This document shows positions 1 to 5,761 of a stretch of 5,761 nt of DNA, piece by piece. Location: NCBI GenBank assembly GCA_012516015.1, contig JAAYXG010000468.1, positions 1 through 5,761 on the forward strand, read 5' to 3'. Under the pieces are notes generated by a model. The model saw only the letters and a program-made list of their open reading frames with translations. It was not told the DNA's origin and ran no database searches. Both the position numbers and the translations under genes were made by a program. The number at the start of each line of letters is the position of its first letter. Position 1 is the stretch's first letter. Source of the DNA: Lysobacteraceae bacterium. GTDB taxonomy: Bacteria > Pseudomonadota > Gammaproteobacteria > Steroidobacterales > Steroidobacteraceae.

Positions 1-566
1 ATCAGCAGCGCGGCCGCCGTGTGGCCCTGATCGTCGAGCATCGACGCATAGAGGCGATACGGCGACGGGTACCCCGGCGCTTCTTCGATCGCGACTCGAA
101 GCGCATCTCTCGCTTTGCGCGGTTCCTGATTGCGCAACAGCGTGACCGCATAGTTGTAATTCAGCATTACGCTCTTCGGGAAGCGGCGGACCGCCTTCGC
201 GAATGTCTTCATCGCCTCGTCGGCCCGTCCCGAATCGTCCTGGCAGTTGGCGATCATCGCAAACGCCGCCGGCTGCGCTTCCGATTCGATCCGACTGCTG
301 CGAGTCGCATACGCAATGCAGTTTTCGTAATCCTTGAGCGACTCGTAGCTCATCGCGATCTCATAGAGCACCAACCCGTCGTTCGGATCCTCTTCGAGCA
401 GCGATTGATACACCCTGATGGCTGCGTCATAGCTGCCGGCATCGTGCAGCTCGATCGCGCGCTTGATCGCGGCTTCGCGCTCGGTCGCCTGCTCGGATGC
501 GAATGCGGCGCCGACGCACAGAGAAGTAGACAGCAAACCGGGCAAGAGCATCGTTCTTATAGACAT
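1..566 (-). CDS. Exported tetratricopeptide-repeat protein (N-terminal part, runs off left edge)
   Basis: Minus-strand reading frame open from ATG at 566 to the window edge: 188 complete codons, no stop, 3' end missing. Residues 1-23 form a Sec-type signal peptide: a short N-region with Arg4, a Leu-rich core, and an Ala-Phe-Ala cleavage motif before Ser24. From residue 30 to the edge there are paired amphipathic helices with TPR spacing. Examples are the stretch around A48-A49-I50-Y53 ending in D60-P61-N62, the helix at L67-Y80 followed by A85-Y86-A87, the helix at A115-A125 ending in F129-P130, and Y137-A140 followed by A152-A155-I160-P164. This suggests four or more TPR units, which usually act as protein-binding scaffolds. 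The product is probably periplasmic or secreted. The start is supported by GGAG at 573-576, six nt upstream; M6 is a weaker alternative. Partner and pathway are unknown. It may be co-transcribed with the upstream minus-strand genes, though the 128-nt gap allows its own promoter. Confidence 0.85.
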   Translation of the reverse strand, partial: MSIRTMLLPGLLSTSLCVGAAFASEQATEREAAIKRAIELHDAGSYDAAIRVYQSLLEEDPNDGLVLYEIAMSYESLKDYENCIAYATRSSRIESEAQPAAFAMIANCQDDSGRADEAMKTFAKAVRRFPKSVMLNYNYAVTLLRNQEPRKARDALRVAIEEAPGYPSPYRLYASMLDDQGHTAAALL

Positions 567-694
567 TGTTCACTCCGCAGGAGACCTATGCCCATCCGAC
601 ACGCTACACCCCTGCGGCGCGCGAGGAAAGCCGCCCGGTGCAACCGGATCGGCAGCGGCCCCGATGTTCGATAGCCGTCTCGAGAGTGCGCCCG
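567..694. other. Intergenic gap between two minus-strand genes
   Basis: This 128-nt spacer lies between the TAA of the small exported-protein gene and the start of the TPR gene. It contains the TPR gene's Shine-Dalgarno sequence (573-576) and a small perfect inverted repeat at 635-647 (5-bp arms, 3-nt loop). No T-run follows the inverted repeat on either strand, so it is not called a terminator. I see no convincing -35/-10 pair. Confidence 0.5.
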
Positions 695-1180
695 TTAGCG
701 GCTCATATGTCGAGTTTCAACCGCCCAACAGATCTCCGCCGATGCCATCCGTGCGCCGTTGTCGCCGGGCCGATCTTGACGCGCTACGCTTTCGATCAGA
801 ATCGTCTGCGCGTTGCCGTAAATCGGTTTCACGCCTTCAGCGACAAAGGCGAATGCACGTCCCTTCACCGGAATCACGGTCAGCGTTTGGGCAATCGGCT
901 CGGGCCCTTCGATCTGCGCGCCGGGCGTCAGGCCTTCGATCGGGCGCGGCAGATAGATCACCTGGCCGCTCTCGTCGATGTCGATGGGCTCTTCCAGCGG
1001 CTCGAGGAATGACAGGCAGAATCGTGCCGAGACCACACCTTTGTTGAACACGGTCACGGCCGCGTTGCGGCGATCGGGCGAGGTCTTCACGGAGATCTCG
1101 CCTGAGAGCGGCACGAACGTCACTGCAAACGCAGCGCTCGTGAGGAGTCCGATGGCCGCTGCGAGCAAGATCTTCTTCAA
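695..1180 (-). CDS. Small exported protein of unknown function, TTG start
   Basis: This encodes 161 residues. The start is TTG at 1180, because it has a perfect-looking GGAGGA five nt upstream and begins a textbook signal peptide: Met-Lys-Lys, then a hydrophobic Leu/Ala core, then Ala-Phe-Ala at 17-19. The same frame is open upstream to an ATG at 1327, but that extension overlaps the preceding gene by 79 nt, has no good ribosome site and would bury the signal peptide. The mature part (about 142 residues) is rich in Val, Ile and Thr with regularly spaced Pro and Gly, which suggests a beta-sandwich or Ig-like fold. Two cysteines (C55 and C151) could form a disulfide. I do not recognise the family. 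The product is probably periplasmic or secreted. The gene follows the pRiA4b-like gene by 68 nt and precedes the TPR gene on the same strand, so a loose operon is possible. Confidence 0.75.
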   Translation of the reverse strand: MKKILLAAAIGLLTSAAFAVTFVPLSGEISVKTSPDRRNAAVTVFNKGVVSARFCLSFLEPLEEPIDIDESGQVIYLPRPIEGLTPGAQIEGPEPIAQTLTVIPVKGRAFAFVAEGVKPIYGNAQTILIESVARQDRPGDNGARMASAEICWAVETRHMSR

Positions 1181-1185
1181 GTTGC

Positions 1186-1191
1186 TCCTCC
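1186..1191 (-). promoter_or_regulatory. Ribosome binding site that fixes a TTG start
   Basis: GGAGGA on the minus strand lies five nt upstream of TTG at 1180. It decides the start of the small exported protein in favour of the rare TTG over the in-frame ATG at 1327. Confidence 0.75.
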
Positions 1192-1248
1192 GATTGGCAT
1201 AGAGGGCGGATCCGTCGTCGGGAAGGCGCACGCATCCCGCTCTGAGGA

Positions 1249-1824
1249 TCATGCGCGAATTTTGGCCAACGCTCGATTGACCGCCTCGATATCGAACGCG
1301 CCGGGATCGAAGCGCCCGCCGATCCAATCGAGCATCTCGCGGCGCTCCGGGTGCCGCGGATCCGCCATGACTGCCAGGAATCGCTCATAACCCGGCACGC
1401 CGCCGACATCCTCGGGCGGGCATGCGTTCTCTCCGGCGACGCAGCGGATCTCGTGCGCCTGCGCGTAGCGATCTTCGATCAGCACGACGTGATGCCAGTC
1501 ATCTCCGAAATCGTACACGTAGTCGAAGCAGCGCGCATTCGGCCCCAGCGCAGCCGCCAACTCGACGTTTCGCTCATCGACGTGTCCGAGCTCTCGCGCA
1601 AAGTCGGGGTCGGGTGCGCCGTAGCGCACGCCGCCGATCACGAATTCATGCAAGTGATTGTTCGCCCATCCCATGCTCGCTCGAAGCACGCGGTCGAGCT
1701 TCGGGAGCGTCACGTTGCCGGGAACGAAGATGCGCCGCCACACGCGCGCTTCGACGCCGAGCAGCTCGATTCTGACTTGCCACCAAGTTTCAACCGTTAC
1801 GTTTGCACTGGACCTTCTCGGCAT
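1249..1824 (-). CDS. Plasmid pRiA4b ORF-3-like family protein
   Basis: This 191-residue protein is recognised as the pRiA4b ORF-3-like family, named after an ORF on an Agrobacterium plasmid and widespread in bacteria. Its biochemical role is not established. Family hallmarks are visible in order. The opening strand at residues 16-33 has the V-R-I-E-L pattern leading to V29-W-R-R. V34-P-G is followed by the Leu-rich helix to M51-G-W and H57-L-H. The Y104-D-F-G-D-D-W-H block spans 104-111. C135-P-P-E-D-V-G-G spans 135-142, followed by the P144-G-Y turn. The C-terminal W167-I-G-G-R-F-D-P and F177-D-I-E-A-V-N elements close the domain. The length is typical and the protein looks complete. No signal peptide is visible, so it is probably cytoplasmic. 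The ATG at 1824 is supported by GGAGG at 1832-1836, seven nt upstream. It is the first gene of the leftward group and diverges from the hydrolase-CHAT gene. Confidence 0.92.
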   Translation of the reverse strand: MPRRSSANVTVETWWQVRIELLGVEARVWRRIFVPGNVTLPKLDRVLRASMGWANNHLHEFVIGGVRYGAPDPDFARELGHVDERNVELAAALGPNARCFDYVYDFGDDWHHVVLIEDRYAQAHEIRCVAGENACPPEDVGGVPGYERFLAVMADPRHPERREMLDWIGGRFDPGAFDIEAVNRALAKIRA

Positions 1825-2165
1825 GGATCGACCTCCGCGTGATGTTCAGGCAACGGATTGCGCGAGACGTAGTTCCCGAAAGGGCACGAAGCCATGTTCT
1901 GCGTCGCAGAGTGACAGCGCTCGTCCGCCGATCTAGACTGCGGCCAAAACGAACAACGTCCTTCGGGCCGATCACATCGACGCGAACGACCGCATCAGGG
2001 ACATGGACTCGAGATGACTCGCTCCGTTAGAGACGAGCACGACCGGACTCGCGCGAGACAGGCGCCCGCTCGCGCTTCCGCCCTCCGCTCCAGTTGCGCA
2101 AAAGATCGACCGTACATGCGCGCGAGCGATCGCGCACCTCGAAGACATCGCATGAGGAACGGACC
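1825..2165. other. Divergent intergenic region
   Basis: These 341 nt separate the leftward pRiA4b-like gene from the rightward hydrolase-CHAT gene and should contain both promoters. I see ribosome sites at both ends (1832-1836 minus, 2154-2158 plus), but no convincing protein-coding frame. Short open frames across it have poor composition and no ribosome sites. A weak minus-strand candidate promoter has TTGTTC (1951-1956) and TAGATC (1930-1935), but the 15-nt spacer is short, so it is not called. A single GCGATCGC palindrome lies at 2126-2133. No direct repeats or operator-like long palindromes stood out. Confidence 0.6.
2154..2158 (+). promoter_or_regulatory. Ribosome binding site for the hydrolase-CHAT gene
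   Basis: GAGGA lies seven nt upstream of ATG at 2166. It favours this start over the in-frame TTG at 2094, which has no purine-rich site in front of it and would add 24 Arg/Ser/Thr-rich residues. Confidence 0.7.
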
Positions 2166-5100
2166 ATGCTCGATGAACGCGCCTTCATAAACAGAGTCGA
2201 GACTGCGAACGTCGAAGAGTTCACTCGGATCCTGGCACGCCCGGATCGAGACGAAGAGCGCGTGTTGCGCGCGCATCTCGGCGACGAGCGATATCGACGT
2301 CTGCACGCGACTGCCTTGCGCCAGACAGCGCGGCGCGGCGCGCGCCGGCCGAAAGGGAACGTGGTCGTCATCCACGGGATCATGGGAGGCGAGCTCACAT
2401 CGTATAAAGGCGGCGCCGCCGACCATATCTGGGCCAAGGTGTTCGCGCTGATCGGCGGCAAAGTCGCGCGCCTGCAGCTCAGCGAGGATGGCCGCTCCGA
2501 TGCGGATCCGGAGTATCAGGTGCAAGCATCGGGCATCATGAAGCGCGCTTACGGAGAGATCCTGCTCGAGCTCGCCGATCGATGGAACGTGCGCGCGTTT
2601 TGGTACGACTGGCGCAAGGACTTGACGCTCGCCGCAGCGGATCTCGACGCGAGAATTCGCTCATGGTTTGGCGCCGATGCCCCCGTTCACTTGGTCGCGC
2701 ACTCGATGGGCGGATTGGTGGCGCGCATGTTCATTCGCGACTATCCCAAGCGCTGGGAGAAGATGGCAAACGGTGCGCCCGGCAGCGGCGGCCGTTTGGT
2801 CATGCTCGGCACGCCGAATCACGGCTCGTTCGCGATTCCTCAAGTCATCACCGGCTTGGAGGGGATGGTTCGAAAGCTCGCGATCGTGGATCTCAAGCAC
2901 GGGCTGGATGATCTCCTACCCGTCTTCAATACCTTCGTCGGCTCTTATCAGATGCTGCCCTCTCCGCTCGCGATGCCTGAGATCGATTGGCTTTACGAAG
3001 CCGCGTCCTACGCTCCGCTTTCGGTCCCGCAAAGACACCTCGATACGGCGCGCGCACATCATGAATCGCTCGCGAAGATCATCGACTCGGAACGTATGAT
3101 CTATATCGCCGGATACGATCAGCTCACGTTCTCCGGCTTCAAGAAGAAGCAGCCGGCCGCGGAGGATGCCTATTACGTTACTCTGGACGGCGACGGCCGC
3201 GTGCCGCACGCGCTCGGATTCCTCAAAGGCGTGACGAGCTACTTCGTCAAGGAAGGCCACGGCGATCTGCCCGCAAACGACAAAGTGATCGCCGCCACCT
3301 CGGAGCTTCTGCAGGCGGGGCAGACGCAAATACTGCCGACGACGAAGCCGTCGACTCGCTCGGCGCCGCAAGCCGAGCTTGCGCAAGAGATCTGGACGCA
3401 ACAGCAGGCCGAGCTCGACAAATTCAGAGCGCTCGCCGAAACGACACGATCGCGAGCGCCCGCCGCCGGAGCGACGAAGGAAATCGATCCGAGCGAGCGC
3501 GAGCTCGAGGAGAATCTCACGCGCGGGTTCCTTCCGGCCGAATCCGAAGAGCCGTCTGGTTTCGTCGAGGTCGAAGCGCACCCGCCAACGATCGAGATCG
3601 TTCTGCGCCAGGGCAGCATCGCCGACACCAGTCCCATCGACGACCGCAGGCTGCCGATCGACGCGATCTCGGTCGGCCATTACATCGGTGTGCGCCCGCA
3701 GTTCGCGGAACGCGCGCTGGACGAGGCTATTTCGGGCGCACTCGCACGACGAGGGCTCGAGACCGAATCGGGACAAGGCTTGATCGGCGACTACACCGAT
3801 CGAGGCGTGCTTCGAGGCGAGCTCGGCCAGCCTTTTTTCATCGACGATCCTCGCGCGCCCGGCAAGCGGATCGTCGTGCTGGCCGGAATGGGACTGCCCG
3901 GGCGCTTCGGCACGCCGGAGCTCAGCGTCATGGTTCGCGAGCTGGCGTGGTCGCTCGCACGGATCGGCAAGAAACATCTCGCGACCGTTCTTATCGGCAC
4001 CGGCAGCGGCAACATTGCCGTCGCGGATGCCGTTCGCGCCTGGTTGCGCGGACTCGGCGCGGCCCTATCCGGCACGGACGCGACGAACGATCAGGCGCTG
4101 AAGCGCGTCACCTTCGTGGAAATCGATCCGAGACGCTTGATTCAGATCGACAGTGCGATCAAGAGCGCGAAGAAGGCTCTCGAATCGCAGATCCAGGTCG
4201 AGTACGAGGAGATCGGCAAAGCGCGGATGGCCGAGCTCGTGAGGTCCGTGGGAGCAAAGCTGAACGCGGATGCCCGCGAAGAGTGGGAGGAATGGAAACG
4301 CAGGGCGCGGGCGGACGCAGTCGCAGATCGACACGCGAACGAAATCCCGACTCGAATGACGGTCGAACGGGATCGAGATGGATATCGTTTCGGAGCGATA
4401 TCGGCGACCGCGTCGGTTCCCGACCGCATCACGGTCTTGGATTCGCTCTTGGTAACGCAGGCCAACGACCAGCTCGCCGCGAGCGCGAGTTGGGAGAGCC
4501 AGCGCGAGGCAGGCGATCTTCTCGGTCGCTTGTTGTTCCCGGCGGATCTCAAGCCGCACCTGAGCAGCGAAGCGCCGATCGTCATGACGATGGACAGCGC
4601 GACGGCTCGCATCCATTGGGAAATGATCGTGCACAGCGAGCGCTCCGGGAAGTCACGAACGAGCGGGCAGGACGGCACGCTCGATGATTTCCTCGGCACG
4701 AGTCGCGGATTCACTCGTCAGCTTCGTACGCCTTTCGCGCCACCGCCCGAGCCGCCACCGCCGCCGCGGCGCACGCTGCGCGTGCTCATCGTTGCCGATC
4801 CGGCTGCCGATGCGCCGCTCCCGGGTGCGCAGTTCGAGGGCGCCACGCTCGCGGATCTCTTCCGCAGCTTCAACACCGTGCACGGGTCACGCACCGAGAG
4901 TCGCATCGAAGTGGTGACATTGCTTGGACCGACGGAGGCCACACGCGTCAATGTCCTGCGAGAGCTGCTGTTGCGGCCCTATGACGTGCTTCACTTCGCG
5001 GGGCATTGTGTCTACGACGAAAAACAGCCGCGCCAATCGGGCTGGATCTTCTCCAACGATGAACGCCTCACGGCGGACGAGCTCAACAGAGTCGATCGCA

Positions 5101-5594
5101 TTCCGAGCTTCGTCTTCTCCAATGCGTGCGAGTCCGGCATCACCGACGGCCGTGTGATCCGGGCGTCCCGCCGCTCGGCGGGCCTTGCGCCGGGCTTTGC
5201 CGAAGCCTTCTTCGCGAAAGGCGTGGCGAACTTCGTGTGTACGGCGTGGCGAATCGACGACATCGCGGCGAGCGATTTCGCACTGACCCTGTACGGTGCC
5301 CTTCTCGGCTTGAAGGTGGACTTGGACGACCTGAGCGCGTTCGAATCCACCTCCGCGCTCTGCTTGTACGAGGCGATGCGCGATGCCCGTCGCGAGATTG
5401 CGATGCGCGACTACGGCGTTCGCACTTGGGGCGCCTATCAACACTATGGCAACCCCTACTTCCGATTCTTCGACGCGAATGCGTTCGACGGCCGCCGCGA
5501 CGCTTCGCATCGCGCGGCCGGCGCTTCCGCTAAACGCCGCCCCGCGAAAAGCACGAAGCGTAGGAACAGCAAAGCGAAGAGAAAGAGAAGGTAG
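2166..5594 (+). CDS. Multidomain LCAT/PGAP1-like hydrolase with macro-like domain and C-terminal CHAT protease
   Basis: This encodes 1142 residues. Residues 1-60 are a short charged helical region. Residues 64-375 form an alpha/beta-hydrolase of the LCAT/PGAP1 lipase-acyltransferase type. It has H70-G with G74-G75 (oxyanion loop), the Y147-D-W-R signature, A178-H-S-M-G-G with nucleophile S180, L214-G-T-P-N-H-G, the G342-D343-G-R-V-P acid motif and H365 as likely base, so the triad looks intact. Residues 384-470 are a low-complexity linker. Residues 475-655 resemble the macro-like N-terminal domain of M17 leucyl aminopeptidases: A517-L-D-E-A-I-S-G, a beta strand at K567-G577, and G611-T-G-S-G. 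No metallopeptidase domain follows. Residues 656-722 are charged helix. Residues 755-1105 are a CHAT caspase-like domain: the W818-E region, V941-L-H-F-A-G-H with catalytic H947, N986-A-C-E-S-G with catalytic C988, and a closing Y1094-G-N-P. A proline-rich stretch lies at 859-869. Residues 1110-1142 are a Lys/Arg-rich tail. No signal peptide or membrane helix is visible, so it is probably cytoplasmic. Inferred role: protease-regulated lipase effector. The substrate is unknown. Confidence 0.9.
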   Translation: MLDERAFINRVETANVEEFTRILARPDRDEERVLRAHLGDERYRRLHATALRQTARRGARRPKGNVVVIHGIMGGELTSYKGGAADHIWAKVFALIGGKVARLQLSEDGRSDADPEYQVQASGIMKRAYGEILLELADRWNVRAFWYDWRKDLTLAAADLDARIRSWFGADAPVHLVAHSMGGLVARMFIRDYPKRWEKMANGAPGSGGRLVMLGTPNHGSFAIPQVITGLEGMVRKLAIVDLKHGLDDLLPVFNTFVGSYQMLPSPLAMPEIDWLYEAASYAPLSVPQRHLDTARAHHESLAKIIDSERMIYIAGYDQLTFSGFKKKQPAAEDAYYVTLDGDGRVPHALGFLKGVTSYFVKEGHGDLPANDKVIAATSELLQAGQTQILPTTKPSTRSAPQAELAQEIWTQQQAELDKFRALAETTRSRAPAAGATKEIDPSERELEENLTRGFLPAESEEPSGFVEVEAHPPTIEIVLRQGSIADTSPIDDRRLPIDAISVGHYIGVRPQFAERALDEAISGALARRGLETESGQGLIGDYTDRGVLRGELGQPFFIDDPRAPGKRIVVLAGMGLPGRFGTPELSVMVRELAWSLARIGKKHLATVLIGTGSGNIAVADAVRAWLRGLGAALSGTDATNDQALKRVTFVEIDPRRLIQIDSAIKSAKKALESQIQVEYEEIGKARMAELVRSVGAKLNADAREEWEEWKRRARADAVADRHANEIPTRMTVERDRDGYRFGAISATASVPDRITVLDSLLVTQANDQLAASASWESQREAGDLLGRLLFPADLKPHLSSEAPIVMTMDSATARIHWEMIVHSERSGKSRTSGQDGTLDDFLGTSRGFTRQLRTPFAPPPEPPPPPRRTLRVLIVADPAADAPLPGAQFEGATLADLFRSFNTVHGSRTESRIEVVTLLGPTEATRVNVLRELLLRPYDVLHFAGHCVYDEKQPRQSGWIFSNDERLTADELNRVDRIPSFVFSNACESGITDGRVIRASRRSAGLAPGFAEAFFAKGVANFVCTAWRIDDIAASDFALTLYGALLGLKVDLDDLSAFESTSALCLYEAMRDARREIAMRDYGVRTWGAYQHYGNPYFRFFDANAFDGRRDASHRAAGASAKRRPAKSTKRRNSKAKRKRR

Positions 5595-5613
5595 GACCGC
5601 TACGATAAGCCTG

Positions 5614-5641
5614 AGCGCTCGTAGATCGCGCTTCGAGCGCT
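5614..5641. terminator. Possible bidirectional terminator hairpin between convergent genes
   Basis: A perfect 8-bp inverted repeat (AGCGCTCG and CGAGCGCT) with a 12-nt loop starts 20 nt after the stop of the CHAT gene and ends 28 nt from the stop of the convergent minus-strand gene. The position suits a shared terminator. Neither flank has a clear T-run, so it is not a canonical intrinsic terminator. Confidence 0.35.
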
Positions 5642-5668
5642 AATTCGTGCGATCCCAAGCGGCAGGTG

Positions 5669-5761
5669 CTAGGCCTCGATCTCCCTTACGCCTTCGCAAT
5701 CCAACCGCGAGCACGCCCAGAACTCCGGCTGCGTGCTTCGCTTGCCTACTGCGTGAATCAT
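5669..5761 (-). CDS. C-terminal end of a protein with topoisomerase-type zinc finger (partial)
   Basis: This minus-strand frame enters from the right edge and ends at TAG (5669-5671). It gives 30 residues, with the N-terminal part beyond the window. The tail contains F14-W-A-C17-S-R-L-D-C22-E-G, which matches the second half of the topoisomerase C4 zinc-finger pattern (Phe-x-Gly-Cys-x3-4-Pro-x-Cys). Here Ala replaces the usual Gly and Asp the usual Pro. In many proteins this finger is a C-terminal appendage that binds nucleic acid, for example in topoisomerase I, NERD-domain proteins and restriction-like endonucleases. The first Cys pair would lie outside the window. The ATG at 5761 is probably internal, not a start. 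The assignment rests on a very short segment, and the parent protein cannot be named. Confidence 0.5.
   Translation of the reverse strand: MIHAVGKRSTQPEFWACSRLDCEGVREIEA

Noticed and set aside
635..647. Small inverted repeat CCGGT-GCA-ACCGG
   Set aside because: The stem is only 5 bp with a 3-nt loop and no T-run, which is expected by chance in GC-rich DNA.
21..674. 217-codon plus-strand frame at the left end
   Set aside because: It is antisense to the TPR gene, which has a signal peptide, a ribosome site and repeat periodicity. The plus-strand frame is Arg-rich and has no motif.
1181..1327. 49-residue N-terminal extension of the small exported protein from ATG at 1327
   Set aside because: It overlaps the pRiA4b-like gene, lacks a ribosome site and places the signal peptide internally. 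The TTG at 1180 with GGAGGA explains the gene better.
1930..1956. Minus-strand TTGTTC / TAGATC promoter candidate
   Set aside because: The 15-nt spacer is too short and the -10 match is poor. Chance occurrence is likely.
2094..2165. TTG start for the large gene, 24 codons upstream
   Set aside because: There is no Shine-Dalgarno sequence before it and the added residues are basic and low-complexity. ATG at 2166 has GAGGA at the right spacing.
2916..3977. 353-codon open frame on the minus strand opposite the large gene
   Set aside because: It is antisense to conserved hydrolase and macro-like domains, has an Arg/Leu-rich composition typical of high-GC shadow frames, and shows no recognisable motif.
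3947..4687. 246-codon plus-strand frame inside the large gene
   Set aside because: It is a frame-shifted reading of the large gene, with extreme Arg and Gly content and no domain signature.
1..5761. Many GATCG/CGATCG words across the window
   Set aside because: They occur mostly inside coding frames, as expected from GC-rich Asp, Ile, Arg and Ala codons. No regular spacing or array was seen.

Overview
The window is compact, high-GC (roughly 60% or more by eye) bacterial DNA. Two small genes on the minus strand encode proteins with Sec signal peptides, and Shine-Dalgarno sites are strong. A didermic (Gram-negative) bacterium is plausible. Pseudomonadota would fit, but nothing here fixes the lineage. 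No RNA genes, IS elements, CRISPR arrays or long repeats were seen.

Left part (1-1824, all minus strand). Three genes read leftwards: a cytoplasmic pRiA4b ORF-3-like protein (1824-1249), a small exported protein of unknown function that starts at TTG (1180-695), and the first 188 residues of an exported tetratricopeptide-repeat (TPR) protein that runs off the left edge (566-1). Gaps of 68 and 128 nt allow a loose operon, but no shared function is visible.

Middle (1825-2165). A 341-nt divergent intergenic region should hold the promoters for both directions. No convincing promoter or operator could be picked out by eye.

Right part (2166-5594, plus strand). The main content is one 1142-residue multidomain protein. 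In order it has: a short helical N-terminus; an LCAT/PGAP1-type alpha/beta-hydrolase with an apparently intact Ser-Asp-His triad (S180, D343, H365); a low-complexity linker; a domain resembling the macro-like N-terminal domain of M17 leucyl aminopeptidases, without the metallopeptidase half; a charged helical segment; a CHAT caspase-like protease domain with its His-Cys dyad (H947, C988) and a proline-rich insert; and a strongly basic C-terminal tail. A lipase-like enzyme and a caspase-like protease in one chain suggest a self-contained, protease-gated membrane-damaging or signalling effector, as in bacterial conflict or cell-death systems. That role is inference.

Right edge (5595-5761). A short hairpin lies between this gene and the convergent C-terminal end of a minus-strand gene. 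The last 30 residues of that gene look like half of a topoisomerase-type C4 zinc finger.
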